Below, piece by piece: positions 8,249 through 17,113 of a DNA stretch of 64,000 bases (the first letter of the stretch is position 1; the number at the start of each line of letters is the position of its first letter). This stretch comes from Palsa-506 sp963836355 (GTDB taxonomy: Bacteria; Actinomycetota; Actinomycetes; Streptosporangiales; Streptosporangiaceae). The DNA is taken from NCBI GenBank assembly GCA_963836355.1, contig CAWIJO010000007.1, positions 434,001 through 498,000 on the forward strand, in the 5' to 3' direction. Under the pieces are notes generated by a model, which saw only the letters and a program-made list of their open reading frames with translations, made no database searches and was not told the DNA's origin. Made by a program: the position numbers and the translations under genes.

Positions 8249-8512
8249 GTTCGGTCCCCTCCCCCGCTACGGCAACTCTGCTCCGCGCGACCCTGCCGGA
8301 CATCCTGCCATCAAGCCGGGCCGAGCGAAAGAACAATGGCGCGCATCCGCTCGGTGTTTCATCGATCACGGATCATTTCGGGTCTCATGATCACGGACGT
8401 TTCGCGCGCCGCAATCCCCCGAATTGTGCGCGATCGTGAAAGACCAGCGTTATTGGCCGGCGCTCGCCCGGCCGCCCCGCTCGCCGCGGCGTGGCGCGTT
8501 AGGGTGCGACGG

Positions 8513-8860
8513 ATGGCAGCGAAGCTTTCGATAGCGGTCCGCACAGATATCGGCATGGGGCGCGGCAAAATAGCCGCCCAGGTCGCGCATGCGGCGGTCA
8601 CCGCGGTGCTGGCGACGCTCGGCAGCGCAGACTTCGCCGGCTGGCTGGCCGACGGGCAGCCGAAGGTCGTCTTGCGCGTTGGCAGCGCCGCTGAGCTGGG
8701 CCAGATCGCCGCCGCTGGTAGCGCCGCAGGCCTGCCCACGGAGATCATCAGGGACGCCGGCCGGACGCAGTTGGCACCTGGCACGGCGACGTGCTGCGCC
8801 ATCGGTCCGGCCGACGCGGCCCGGGTGGACGCGGTCACCGGCGACCTCGTCTTGCTCTGA
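8513..8860 (+). CDS. pth2: Peptidyl-tRNA hydrolase, Pth2 (archaeal/eukaryotic) type
   Basis: A 115-residue protein with the Pth2 landmarks: GMGRGKIAAQVAHAA (catalytic Lys/His helix), TEIIRDAGRTQLAPGTAT and CAIGPADAARVDAVTGDLVLL at the C-terminus. Pth2 releases peptides from prematurely dropped peptidyl-tRNA. Most bacteria rely on the unrelated Pth1; a number of actinobacteria carry a Pth2 as well. The start at 8513 was chosen because homology begins there and an AGGGTG-like site precedes it; the longer open frame upstream is not conserved. Confidence 0.9.
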   Translation: MAAKLSIAVRTDIGMGRGKIAAQVAHAAVTAVLATLGSADFAGWLADGQPKVVLRVGSAAELGQIAAAGSAAGLPTEIIRDAGRTQLAPGTATCCAIGPADAARVDAVTGDLVLL

Positions 8861-8947
8861 CCATGATTGCAAGGTCGTTGTACGGCCGTGCTCCTTCCGT
8901 TATCGTGTGGGGCCATTCACCCAAACCAGTCCCCCGAGAGGGTGCCG

Positions 8948-9634
8948 ATGCTCGATCAGCAGCGCCAGGAGGCGCTCGCCCGAAGCCGGCTAAGCGCCCT
9001 CCCCCACGCGACCCTGGAGCGGATGACGGCCGGCTCCGCCCTGCTCGACGTCCCGGCGGGCACCGTCCTGCACCGAGTCGGCTCCACCTCGCCGTTCCTG
9101 TGCGTGGTAGCCGGGGGAACGCTGCGGACCAGCCTGATCTCGGAGCAGGGCCGCCAGTTGACCGTCCGGTACAGCAGGCCAGGCGATCTCGTCGGCCTCG
9201 CGGGCCTCTACGCCGGGCAGCCTCCCCGGTTGTCGATCCAGGTGGTGACGCACAGCCGGCTGCTGCTGCTGCGGCCGGAGACAGTGCGCAAGCTGGCCGC
9301 CGCGGACGCCGACCTCGCAGGCGCGCTGCTTGTCGACCTGGCCGAGCACACGGCCGCCTACCTCGGCGCGCTGGCCGCCGCCACGCTCCCGTCGCTCCGG
9401 CAGGACGTGATCCGCCACCTGCTCGACGCGGCCGAGTCCGGCGACAACGGCGACAGCCTGGTAGCCCGGATGTCGCCGCAGCAACTTGCCGAGCATGTCG
9501 GCAGCCCGCGCGAGCTGGTCGGCCGGATCCTGCGTGACCTCAAGAACGAGGGCCTGGTCAGCAACGGGAAAGACGCGGTCGTACTCGACGCTGACCGCCT
9601 GAACGAGCTGGCCTGGCCGCGGGCCTACCGGTAG
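8948..9634 (+). CDS. Crp/Fnr-family transcriptional regulator
   Basis: A 228-residue protein. An N-terminal cyclic-nucleotide-binding-like beta-roll (about residues 25-120: PAGTVLHRVGSTSPFLCVVAGG, YSRPGDLVGLAGLY) is followed by a dimer helix and a C-terminal winged helix with the Crp-type HTH (MSPQQLAEHVGSPRELVGRI). There are no cysteines placed for an Fnr-type Fe-S cluster. GAGAGGG lies 8 nt before the ATG. It stands 87 bp after pth2 and is convergent with the SDR gene. The ligand is unknown. Confidence 0.9.
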   Translation: MLDQQRQEALARSRLSALPHATLERMTAGSALLDVPAGTVLHRVGSTSPFLCVVAGGTLRTSLISEQGRQLTVRYSRPGDLVGLAGLYAGQPPRLSIQVVTHSRLLLLRPETVRKLAAADADLAGALLVDLAEHTAAYLGALAAATLPSLRQDVIRHLLDAAESGDNGDSLVARMSPQQLAEHVGSPRELVGRILRDLKNEGLVSNGKDAVVLDADRLNELAWPRAYR

Positions 9635-9652
9635 CGCGCCGTGGCTGCATGC

Positions 9653-10453
9653 TTAGCGCAGGTAGGAGGCGCCGTTGAGATCGATGACGGCACCGCTGGC
9701 CCACAGCGCCCGGGGCGAGGCGAGCCACGCCACCGCCGATGCCACCTCGGCAGGCTCGGCGACCCGGCCGAACGGGCTCTGCGCCCGGATGCCGTCCCCG
9801 CTCGCGCCGGAAAGCACCGACTCCGCCATCTCGGTGCGGGCGAAACCAGGCGCCACGGCGGCCACCGCGATGCCGTGCGGGGCCAGCGCGATCGCGAGCG
9901 ACTGCGCCATGGCATGCAGTGCGGCCTTGGCGGCCCCGTAGGCAGGCGCGGTCGGCTCGCCCCGGTAGGCGCCGCGCGAGCCGACGCAGATGATCCGGCC
10001 GTCGGCCGGCCCTTCCGGCCGGGTCAGCAGGTGGTCGGTCACGCACCAGGTCACGTTGGCCGAGCCGTGCACGTTCGTGTCCAGCACCTGGCGCCAGGAC
10101 GCCTGCCAGTCGGCATACGCGGTGCCGTCGATCGGCTGGTGCACATAGACGCCGGCGTTGTTGACCAGCACGTCGATGCCGCCGAGCGCGGAAACTGCGG
10201 CCGTGACCAGGCCAGCGGCCTGCCGTGGGTCGGCGATGTCGCCGGCCACCACGGCGTGCCCGCCGTCGGGCAGCGGCGCCCTGCCCGGCGGCACCGGGAC
10301 GGCCGGCAGCCCGGCGGCGACCGCGTCGGCGGCCGTCGTGTCCGCCCGGCAGTGCACGGCCACCCGGTGACCGGATTCGGCTAGCGCTCGGGCGATCGCC
10401 GCGCCGATCCCCCGCGATGATCCGGTGACAAGAGCACGGCGTGCGGTCAGCAT
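9653..10453 (-). CDS. Short-chain dehydrogenase/reductase
   Basis: A 266-residue classical SDR with TGSSRGIG at the N-terminus (NAD(P) binding), NNAGVYVHQ, the catalytic Ser near CVGSRGAY and the YxxxK pair in PAYGAAKAAL. The C-terminal half has the APGFARTEM and AVIDLNGASYLR segments. A strong AAGGAGG ribosome site lies 7 nt before the ATG at 10453. The substrate cannot be deduced; nothing nearby suggests a pathway. Confidence 0.9.
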   Translation of the reverse strand: MLTARRALVTGSSRGIGAAIARALAESGHRVAVHCRADTTAADAVAAGLPAVPVPPGRAPLPDGGHAVVAGDIADPRQAAGLVTAAVSALGGIDVLVNNAGVYVHQPIDGTAYADWQASWRQVLDTNVHGSANVTWCVTDHLLTRPEGPADGRIICVGSRGAYRGEPTAPAYGAAKAALHAMAQSLAIALAPHGIAVAAVAPGFARTEMAESVLSGASGDGIRAQSPFGRVAEPAEVASAVAWLASPRALWASGAVIDLNGASYLR

Positions 10454-10531
10454 GATCGCCTCCTTAGCGGCCGCCCGGCCAGCAGTGAGGGAGGCGCGGC
10501 CGAGTTCATGATCACACGCACGGCGATCCGG

Positions 10532-10595
10532 ACTGGAGCGCGACATGCGGCACCGGAGCGCGACATCCCGGCACTGGAGCGCACCATGCGACGGC
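10532..10595 (+). repeat. Three imperfect 20-23-bp tandem units
   Basis: Units beginning ACTGGAGCGC, ACCGGAGCGC and ACTGGAGCGC follow one another in the interval between the divergent SDR and DUF3040 genes. Unit length is not a multiple of three, as expected outside coding sequence. No other feature was recognised in this interval. Confidence 0.65.
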
Positions 10596-10722
10596 TGGGA
10601 CTGCCGGGGCCGGATGAGCCCGGCACCTGCGGGAATGGTGCCCGGCCAATACCCCGTGCGGGTCATCTCAGCGGATGACCGCTGTTACCTTGACAGGGGA
10701 AGCGGCCAAATGGGAGGTAGCG

Positions 10723-11148
10723 ATGGGCCTGCCCGTCGGCCAACGTAAGCACCTGGACAAGATCGAAACTTCCCTGCGGGCGTCTGATCCGCGGCTAGCG
10801 TCGCTTTTCACGATCTTCACCCGGCTCAGCCAGGACGAGGAGATGCCGGCGCTGGAACAGGTGCGTGCCAGCGCCGCGCACGTCTGGCTCTGGCTGCGGT
10901 TCCGGCGGTCCGCATTCGGTCACTGGCTCGGCACGAAGGCGGGAGCCCGGCTGCGCGCCGCATTGCTCTTCCCGGTGGCGTTCGCCGTGATGGCGTGCAC
11001 AATGCTGCTCGCCGGCGGCATGTCAGGATCGCATCGCTGCTTGTCGGCGCCGCGCCCCACCGGCACCTCGCAGCTGGCTACCAAGGCCAGGGAGAAGACA
11101 CTGGCATGCAACCCGGCGCTCTGGTACCGCGGGCTGGCGGGCAAGTAG
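10723..11148 (+). CDS. DUF3040-family membrane protein
   Basis: A 141-residue protein opening with the DUF3040 pattern (LPVGQRKHLDKIETSLRASDPRLASLF), followed by one clear hydrophobic segment near residues 83-100 (LLFPVAFAVMACTMLLAGG) and a tail with three cysteines. DUF3040 proteins are small actinobacterial membrane proteins of unknown function, usually with two membrane helices. GGGAGG immediately upstream of the ATG at 10723 decides the start over an in-frame ATG 48 nt earlier. Confidence 0.8.
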   Translation: MGLPVGQRKHLDKIETSLRASDPRLASLFTIFTRLSQDEEMPALEQVRASAAHVWLWLRFRRSAFGHWLGTKAGARLRAALLFPVAFAVMACTMLLAGGMSGSHRCLSAPRPTGTSQLATKAREKTLACNPALWYRGLAGK

Positions 11149-11202
11149 CAGCCAGCTAGCACCCCCATCGCCGACGCCGGGATCAAGACCAGAACCAGCA
11201 GG

Positions 11203-12807
11203 TCAGCGATGAATCGCGACCAGTTCCGGCCGCTGGCACGCCCGGCCGGGCTGCACGGGCTGCACGGGCTGGCCGGGCCGGCCAGATGAGGCCGCCGAGC
11301 CGACCGCGGCGGACCCGACCGGGCGGGCACTGCCCAGGTCGGCGCATGAGGTGATCAGCACGGTGCTGCCCGCGGCATCGGCGCTGCCGCCGATGCTGGA
11401 CAGGTCGACGAAGTAATGCGGCCACGGCAGCGCCGGCGTGGTCCAGACGACCCGCTTGCGCGCCACGTCATAGCCCCACGCGTCTCCGGCCGGTCCCTGG
11501 TCCAGGCCGAGCGCCACGCCGCCGCGCACCCCGTACAGCCCGGCCGAGCCGGGCGCCACCCGGCGCCGGTTCCTGGCCCCGGTTACCGGGTTCACCCCGA
11601 TCAGCGTGCTGCCTTTGGTGAGGTACAGCCGCGACTGCAGCTGGTCGGCGCTGTCCGGGACTACCCCCGCCCGGACCCACAGGCGCTGCCCCGTCGCGCC
11701 GCTGTACGCGGTCACTCCGCGGGCACCGGAAAAGAGCACTACCCCGTCGAATGCGCCGCTCAGGGCACCGTCGAACGAGCCACCACGCGGCCGGATCAAC
11801 CGCTGCACCCCGGTCCGCAGGCTGATCTGCCGCAGTCCGGTCACCGGCGCGGTGCCCAGATAGCCGCCGGCTGCGATGGTGACGTAAAGGGCCTTTCCGT
11901 TCGCCCGCCATGCCTGCGGCACCCGGCCGGTCCTGCGCCGCCACCTGGCCCGGCCGGACTTGTTGTCGTAGCTGGTCACGGACGTACGGCCGACGATCAC
12001 GGTAGCCGCGGCGGTGGCATCGACGGCGCCGCCGTACGCGGCCGCCGGATAGGCCCGGATCTTCGCGCCGGACCGCGCGCGGAGCACAACCTCCCGCCGC
12101 AGCACCCGGCCCCGGCGGGTTCGCGGGACCGCCACGCCGACGGTGACCACGCCGGGCCAGGCCCGCACGGATTCGATCGACGTGCCGGCCGGCAGCCCGG
12201 TGAGCGCAGTCGTCCAGAGGGGTCTGCCGGTGCGGAGGTCGTAGGCGGCCACGGTCAGGCCGAATCCGATCGCGGCTACCTGGCCGCCCGCTGCCGCGTA
12301 CGCCTGTCCGCTGGCGAGCACCGTGCCGCTGGTGTCGCTGGCCGTCCAGGGGCCGGGCAGCAGCCTGGTCCACAGCACCTTCCCAGCCGGGCCGCACTTC
12401 GGCCCGCTGCACGGGCCGGCCGCGGAGCCAGTCGAATAGCCGGGGATGACGGCAGCGCCGACGAGCACCACCGCGAGCACCGCTCGCCGTGTCCACGCCG
12501 CCGGAACGCGTGCCAGGCTGACCCTCGTGGCTGACCCTTCCGACTGCCCCACTGCCCCGCTGCGGATTGCCCCGCTGCGGACTGCCCGCTGCCGTATTGC
12601 CGCGGCCGCACCGCCCGCGCCCTGCCGCGTTGCCGCCGGACGCCCCCCCCGGATTGCCAACGTAGGCCATTCTGCACTGCCCGGCAGGCCGCCGAGCGCG
12701 ACTGCGCCGATCTTCCCGCGGCCGGCCGAACCTTTCAATCCATTTAAACGGGGCCGGGTGCCAGTGCCGCGCCCGGCGCGCCCTCCAGTAGCGTTGGCGA
12801 GGGCCAC
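11203..12807 (-). CDS. Membrane-anchored PQQ-like beta-propeller protein
   Basis: The frame gives 534 residues. A membrane anchor at about 107-125 (RRAVLAVVLVGAAVIPGYST) is followed by an extracytoplasmic repeat domain of PQQ/quinoprotein-type blades (AYDLRTGRPLWTTAL, SYDNKSGRARWRRRTG, AYSGATGQRLWVRAG, YDVARKRVVWTTP). The first 100 residues are low-complexity and contain short repeats (RSGAIRSGAVG), so the true start may lie downstream, but no better start codon with a ribosome site was found. There is no pyrroloquinoline-quinone dehydrogenase signature, so it is more likely a scaffold (BamB-like fold) than an enzyme. Confidence 0.75.
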   Translation of the reverse strand: MALANATGGRAGRGTGTRPRLNGLKGSAGRGKIGAVALGGLPGSAEWPTLAIRGGRPAATRQGAGGAAAAIRQRAVRSGAIRSGAVGQSEGSATRVSLARVPAAWTRRAVLAVVLVGAAVIPGYSTGSAAGPCSGPKCGPAGKVLWTRLLPGPWTASDTSGTVLASGQAYAAAGGQVAAIGFGLTVAAYDLRTGRPLWTTALTGLPAGTSIESVRAWPGVVTVGVAVPRTRRGRVLRREVVLRARSGAKIRAYPAAAYGGAVDATAAATVIVGRTSVTSYDNKSGRARWRRRTGRVPQAWRANGKALYVTIAAGGYLGTAPVTGLRQISLRTGVQRLIRPRGGSFDGALSGAFDGVVLFSGARGVTAYSGATGQRLWVRAGVVPDSADQLQSRLYLTKGSTLIGVNPVTGARNRRRVAPGSAGLYGVRGGVALGLDQGPAGDAWGYDVARKRVVWTTPALPWPHYFVDLSSIGGSADAAGSTVLITSCADLGSARPVGSAAVGSAASSGRPGQPVQPVQPGRACQRPELVAIHR

Positions 12808-12836
12808 GCTAGCCGCATCTGACGAGGAGGCAACCT

Positions 12837-13370
12837 ATGACTGATCGGGCGCCGCTGCCTTACGATTTCCTGCCGAAGGTGCCGTCGTTCACGGTGGCGA
12901 GCACCGACGTGGCGGCCGGCCAGCAGCTGAGCGAGGCGCAGGTCTTCAACAGCTTCGGCATGTCCGGCGAGAACGTCTCGCCCCAGCTGAGCTGGCACGG
13001 CTTCCCGGCCGAGACCAAGAGCTTCGCCGTTACTTGCTATGACCCTGATGCTCCGACCGGGTCCGGATTCTGGCACTGGCTGGTCCTGGACATCCCGGCC
13101 TCGGTTACCGAACTGGCAGCGGGCGCCGGCGCGGCCGGCGGCGGCCTGCCGGACGGCGCGTTCTCGGTACGCAACGACTACGGGACGAAGGACTTCGGCG
13201 GCGCGGCGCCGCCGAAGGGCGACCCGCCGCACCGGTACGTGTTCACCGTGCACGCGGTGGACGCCGAGTCACTCGGGATCGACTCGGACGTGTCCCCGGC
13301 GGTGGCCGGCTTCAACCTCGGCTTCCACACGCTGGCCAGGGCCAGCATCATCCCGGTCTACGGGCACTGA
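12837..13370 (+). CDS. YbhB/YbcL-type phosphatidylethanolamine-binding (PEBP) protein
   Basis: A 177-residue protein with the PEBP ligand-pocket segments YDPDAPTGSGFWHWLVLDIP (about residues 67-86), GDPPHRYVFTVHAVD and LGFHTLARASIIPVYGH. Bacterial members are cytoplasmic Raf-kinase-inhibitor-like proteins with no settled role. GAGGAGG lies 8 nt before the ATG. It is divergent from the PQQ-like gene. Confidence 0.93.
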   Translation: MTDRAPLPYDFLPKVPSFTVASTDVAAGQQLSEAQVFNSFGMSGENVSPQLSWHGFPAETKSFAVTCYDPDAPTGSGFWHWLVLDIPASVTELAAGAGAAGGGLPDGAFSVRNDYGTKDFGGAAPPKGDPPHRYVFTVHAVDAESLGIDSDVSPAVAGFNLGFHTLARASIIPVYGH

Positions 13371-13509
13371 CCCAACCTCGCGCCGGGCCAGCCATCGCCG
13401 GGCCGGCGCACGATCCGGGCACTGGCGCCAGGCCATCCGTTTCAGCTTGTGATCTTTAAACCAGCAGGCCCGGGCAACTGCCGCGGCGGAGCGAGCGCGG
13501 CACCAGCGG

Positions 13510-14499
13510 CTAGCCGCCCGCGCCGTTGAGCAATCGGCGCTCCTTCGCCGGGTCCAGACCCGTTCCCGGCCGGCCGGCCGGGTAGCCCTCGGCCTTGATC
13601 CACTGCCAGGTCGCCTCGATAGTCTCAGCCACCGGGCGGCAGGCCAGGCCGGCCGCGTAGGCTGCGGCCACGTTGCCGTCGTGCAGGCCGGCGGCCTCCC
13701 CGGTCGGCGGCAGCCAGATGGGCAGCTCGGTCCAGGCCTCGATGCCCGCCGCGCCGATCACGTCGGGATCCACCCAGACCAGCCTGGCGCTCGACCCGGT
13801 CGCGCTGACCGCCGCGCCGAGCAGGCTGGCCATGGTCGCATGACCCGGCTGGCTCACCGCGTTGAAGGGCCCGCCGATGCCGCGGTCGGCGGCCGACAGC
13901 ATCCAGGCGGCCAGATCCCGGCAGTCGATGAACTGCAGTGGCCGGTCCGGCGGTCCCGGCGCCAGCACGTCGCCGCCGCGCTCGATCCGGCCCAGCCACC
14001 ATGGCATCCGGCCGACGATCTCGTACGGCCCGAGGATCAGCCCGGCGCGCGCGAGCAGCGCCCGGTCGCCGAACGCCTCGACTGCAGCCAGCTCGCCGCC
14101 CCGCTTGGCCGCGGCGTAATCCGCGCTGCTGGTGTCGGCCGGCTCGCCGTCGACAACTGGCGCGCTCTCGTCGAGGCCGGCCGGGATAGGCCAGGCGTAC
14201 ACCGACCGGCTGGACACGTAGCCGTAGTGGCCCGCCCGGTCCCGCAGCAGCCCGGCCGAGTCCCGGACGACGGCGGGAGCGCCACTCCAGGTGTCGATCA
14301 CCGCGTCCCAGGACGCGTCGCCCAGCACCACGCGCAGTACCGCCGGGTCGGTGCGGTCGCCGTGCAGTGCCAGCGCCCCCGGCGCGGGCGGGCCGCTGAC
14401 GCCACGGGTCAGCGTGGTGACGTCGTCGCCCCGGGCCAGCGCGGTCTCGACGACCGCCCGGCCGACATGATGGGTGCCGCCCAGCACTAGAAGCCTCAT
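13510..14499 (-). CDS. NAD-dependent epimerase/dehydratase-family reductase
   Basis: A 329-residue protein with an extended-SDR Rossmann start (MRLLVLGGTHHVGRAVV), the DAVIDTWSGAP segment, and SSRSVYAW followed by SADYAAAKRGGE giving the Ser and YxxxK active-site pattern. It resembles the reductase-like subgroup whose substrates are mostly unknown. It is divergent from the methyltransferase gene (205-bp gap) and convergent with the PEBP gene. Confidence 0.88.
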   Translation of the reverse strand: MRLLVLGGTHHVGRAVVETALARGDDVTTLTRGVSGPPAPGALALHGDRTDPAVLRVVLGDASWDAVIDTWSGAPAVVRDSAGLLRDRAGHYGYVSSRSVYAWPIPAGLDESAPVVDGEPADTSSADYAAAKRGGELAAVEAFGDRALLARAGLILGPYEIVGRMPWWLGRIERGGDVLAPGPPDRPLQFIDCRDLAAWMLSAADRGIGGPFNAVSQPGHATMASLLGAAVSATGSSARLVWVDPDVIGAAGIEAWTELPIWLPPTGEAAGLHDGNVAAAYAAGLACRPVAETIEATWQWIKAEGYPAGRPGTGLDPAKERRLLNGAGG

Positions 14500-14704
14500 C
14501 AGGGCATCCTGCCCCAGCCGGGCGCGACCGGGGAACGCCTGTTCATCCTCGGCGTAGCCGAGGCCGCGCCCGCCGCGCCCGCGCTCCGCCCGCCGCGGCG
14601 GCCCGCGAGGGATGATGGTGCCGACAGTCGCCGCGGGCCGGCCCGCAACAACGCGGCGCTGGCACGGTTCTGGCTGTCGGCCCGGAAGGCAGGTGCTGCC
14701 AGGA

Positions 14705-15454
14705 ATGGCTGGCTCACAGTTCGACGCCGTCGCCGACCACTACGACGCGGCCAGGCCGTCCTATCCGGATCGCTTCTTCGACGCGCTTGAGGAGATCACC
14801 GGGCCGCTAGCCGGCCAGCTGGTGCTGGACGGCTGCGCCGGGACGGGCATCGCCACCCGCCAGCTCAGCGCGCGCGGCGCCCGGGTCGCCGGGTACGACA
14901 TCGGCGAGGCGATGCTGCGCCGCGCGGTTGCCCGCAGCCCGGAACTGGCCTTCGTGATCACCGACGGCAACATGCTGCCGTTCCGGGATGGCCGCGCGGA
15001 CCTGGCGTGTTTCGCCCAGTCCTGGCACTGGCTCGACCAGCGCCTGGCCAGCCGGGAGGTGGCACGGGTGCTCAGGCCGGGCGGGTACTGGGCGGCCTGG
15101 TGGAACCAGTCCGTGGCCGACGGCGAGGACTGGCACAACGCCTATCAGGAGGCGCTGGAAGCCGCGTGCCCCCAATATGCCGGGGATCAGGTCAATACCG
15201 ACTGGAGCCTAGAGGCAATCGACGGGACCGGGGAATTCGAGCCGGGGACCAGCGTCACGGTGCCGTGGACACGGACGGTGACGGCAGCTGACTGGATTAC
15301 CGAGCAGCGCAGTAAGTCGTATGTCACCGCGCTGTGGCCAGGCGAGCGCGAGCGGCTGCTGGCGCAGATCGCCCGCATCATCGCCGGGCGCTTCGGTGAC
15401 GGGCAGCTGACGGTCGAGTACCGCACCAGGGCGTGGCTCGCGCGGCGGCGCTGA
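14705..15454 (+). CDS. Class I SAM-dependent methyltransferase
   Basis: A 249-residue protein with motif I LVLDGCAGTGIATRQLSARG, an acidic residue after the second strand (VAGYDIGEAML), motif III-like FRDGRADLACFAQSWHWLD and motif IV-like LRPGGYWAAWW. The HWLD variant is typical of the family of small UbiE/trans-aconitate-like methyltransferases. The ATG at 14705 was chosen because homology starts there (AGSQFDAVADHYDAARPSYP). The substrate is unknown. Confidence 0.9.
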   Translation: MAGSQFDAVADHYDAARPSYPDRFFDALEEITGPLAGQLVLDGCAGTGIATRQLSARGARVAGYDIGEAMLRRAVARSPELAFVITDGNMLPFRDGRADLACFAQSWHWLDQRLASREVARVLRPGGYWAAWWNQSVADGEDWHNAYQEALEAACPQYAGDQVNTDWSLEAIDGTGEFEPGTSVTVPWTRTVTAADWITEQRSKSYVTALWPGERERLLAQIARIIAGRFGDGQLTVEYRTRAWLARRR

Positions 15455-15485
15455 CCGTGCTCGGTCCGGCTTGGCGCTGGCCCGG

Positions 15486-15917
15486 CTATTCCCGGCCGGG
15501 TCCGCCGCCGGGCGAGCCAGCACCTGACTCGCGGCCGAACACGTAGGCGTGCACCGCGGTGAGCATCCTGGCGTGCTGGTCAAGCAGGCCGGCCGCGGCC
15601 GGCTGCCCGCTGGAGGCCAGCTCCAGCAGGTCCGCCCGCATGTCGGTGAGAACGTCGTACATGCCAGCGATGACGTCCCTGGCGTCCCTGGTTCCTTCCA
15701 GGTCACGGTCGACCCGGTCAATGACCTGAGTCCGGACGAGCAGGTCCGCTATCTCCTGCGAGCAGCCGAGGCCGGCCTGGATGAGGTCGCTCCACCGCCG
15801 GCCGCTCCGCCGGATGCCGCTGCCGGTCCGGTAGCCGGCGAAAATCGACTCCCATTGCCGGGAGATGAACTCGTCCCAGCCGAGAACGTCGACATCCTCG
15901 AGGTCATGGTCGTACAC
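15486..15917 (-). CDS. Uncharacterised soluble protein, probably all-helical
   Basis: A 143-residue acidic protein (MYDHDLEDVDVLGWDEFISR...) without a signal peptide or membrane segment. The predicted helices are rich in Leu, Asp and Arg. No domain was recognised. It is convergent with the methyltransferase gene (31 bp between stops) and precedes the mod genes on the same strand. The coding call rests on codon usage and an ordinary composition. Confidence 0.55.
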   Translation of the reverse strand: MYDHDLEDVDVLGWDEFISRQWESIFAGYRTGSGIRRSGRRWSDLIQAGLGCSQEIADLLVRTQVIDRVDRDLEGTRDARDVIAGMYDVLTDMRADLLELASSGQPAAAGLLDQHARMLTAVHAYVFGRESGAGSPGGGPGRE

Positions 15918-16018
15918 GGGCCACCAGTCACCTGCCTGCGGCGGAGCTGGCGCTCACCGTGATGCCACAAGGTCTCCGCAACGAGCCGGATCATACCCGG
16001 GCGGGTAGCTCCGGCCGC

Positions 16019-17113
16019 TCAGCCTGCCTGGCCGTCAGCGGGCGCGTAGATCTCAAGGTCGGTGGCTTTGGTGGTTACCCAGACCACGCTGCCGGGGCTC
16101 AGCGAAAGCTCTGCTACTGCGGCCGGGGTGACGTCTGCCAGGGCAGGCGGCTGGCCATCGAGGTCGAGCCGGACCCGGTCGGCGAGCAGCGTGAGTCCGG
16201 CGATGCGCGCCTGCCAGGTATTGCGGGCGCTGCTGGGCTGCGGGCGCTGGATGCTGACGGTCAGCGCCGACGGGCGGACGGCGACGAGCACGTCGCCGCT
16301 GCGGCGGTGGTCCGGGATGACAAGGGCGCCGCCCCCGGCGAGCGCCACGCTGGTGCCGTCTGCCTGGCCGGCATACAGGTTCAGGCCGACGAGCTTCGCG
16401 ACGTATTCGGTGGCGGGCCGGCGGGCTACCTGCGCAGGCGTACCCTGCTGCACGATCCGCCCGGCTTCGAGTACCAGCAGCCGGTCTGCTAGCACCAGTG
16501 CCTCGAGCGGGTCGTGGGTGACCAGCAGGCACGGCCCGCGGAAGTCGGCTAGGTGCCGCTTGAGCTCGGCCTGGACGTCGATGCGGGTGCCGGCGTCCAG
16601 GGCTGACAGCGGTTCGTCCAGCAGTAGCAGCTCGGGCTGTCCGGCCAGGGCGCGGGCCAATGCCACCCGCTGCGCCTGCCCGCCGGACAGGTTTCCTGGC
16701 TTCCGGTCGGCGAGGTCGGCCAGGCCCAGCCGACCGAGCCAGTGCCGAGCGGTTGCCTCGGCTGCCCGCTTCCCCAGTCCGCGGGCACGCGGCGCGAACG
16801 CCACATTGCCGACCACGGTCAGGTGCGGGAACAGCCGGTAGTCCTGGAAAACGAAACCGACTGGGCGCCCCGAGGCTTCGACAAATGCTCCGGTGCTCGC
16901 GTCGTCGATGACCTGCCCGGCGAGCGTGATACGCCCTGCGGTAACCGGGGTCAGGCCGGCCAGCGCACTGAGCAGGGTGGATTTCCCGGCCCCGTTCGGG
17001 CCCAGGATGCCGACCACCTGACCGGGCGCCGCGGCAAGGATGACAGTGAGGCTAAAGTCGCCGCGCCTGACCTCGGCATCGATGATGAGGCCGTTGCCGC
17101 CCGGGTGCGTCAT
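16019..17113 (-). CDS. modC: Molybdate ABC transporter ATP-binding protein ModC
   Basis: A 364-residue ATPase: Walker A GPNGAGKS (about residue 40), Q-loop FQDYRLFPHL, signature LSGGQAQRV, Walker B LLLDEPLSALD, switch HD in LLVTHDPLEA. A C-terminal extension of about 130 residues contains the TOBE/MOP-type oxyanion domain (VAVRPSALTVSI...NTWQARIAGL) typical of ModC. Its ATG overlaps the modB stop by 4 nt, so the two are translationally coupled. The complex imports molybdate for molybdenum-cofactor enzymes such as the hydroxylase at 40.9-44.6 kb. Confidence 0.95.
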   Translation of the reverse strand: MTHPGGNGLIIDAEVRRGDFSLTVILAAAPGQVVGILGPNGAGKSTLLSALAGLTPVTAGRITLAGQVIDDASTGAFVEASGRPVGFVFQDYRLFPHLTVVGNVAFAPRARGLGKRAAEATARHWLGRLGLADLADRKPGNLSGGQAQRVALARALAGQPELLLLDEPLSALDAGTRIDVQAELKRHLADFRGPCLLVTHDPLEALVLADRLLVLEAGRIVQQGTPAQVARRPATEYVAKLVGLNLYAGQADGTSVALAGGGALVIPDHRRSGDVLVAVRPSALTVSIQRPQPSSARNTWQARIAGLTLLADRVRLDLDGQPPALADVTPAAVAELSLSPGSVVWVTTKATDLEIYAPADGQAG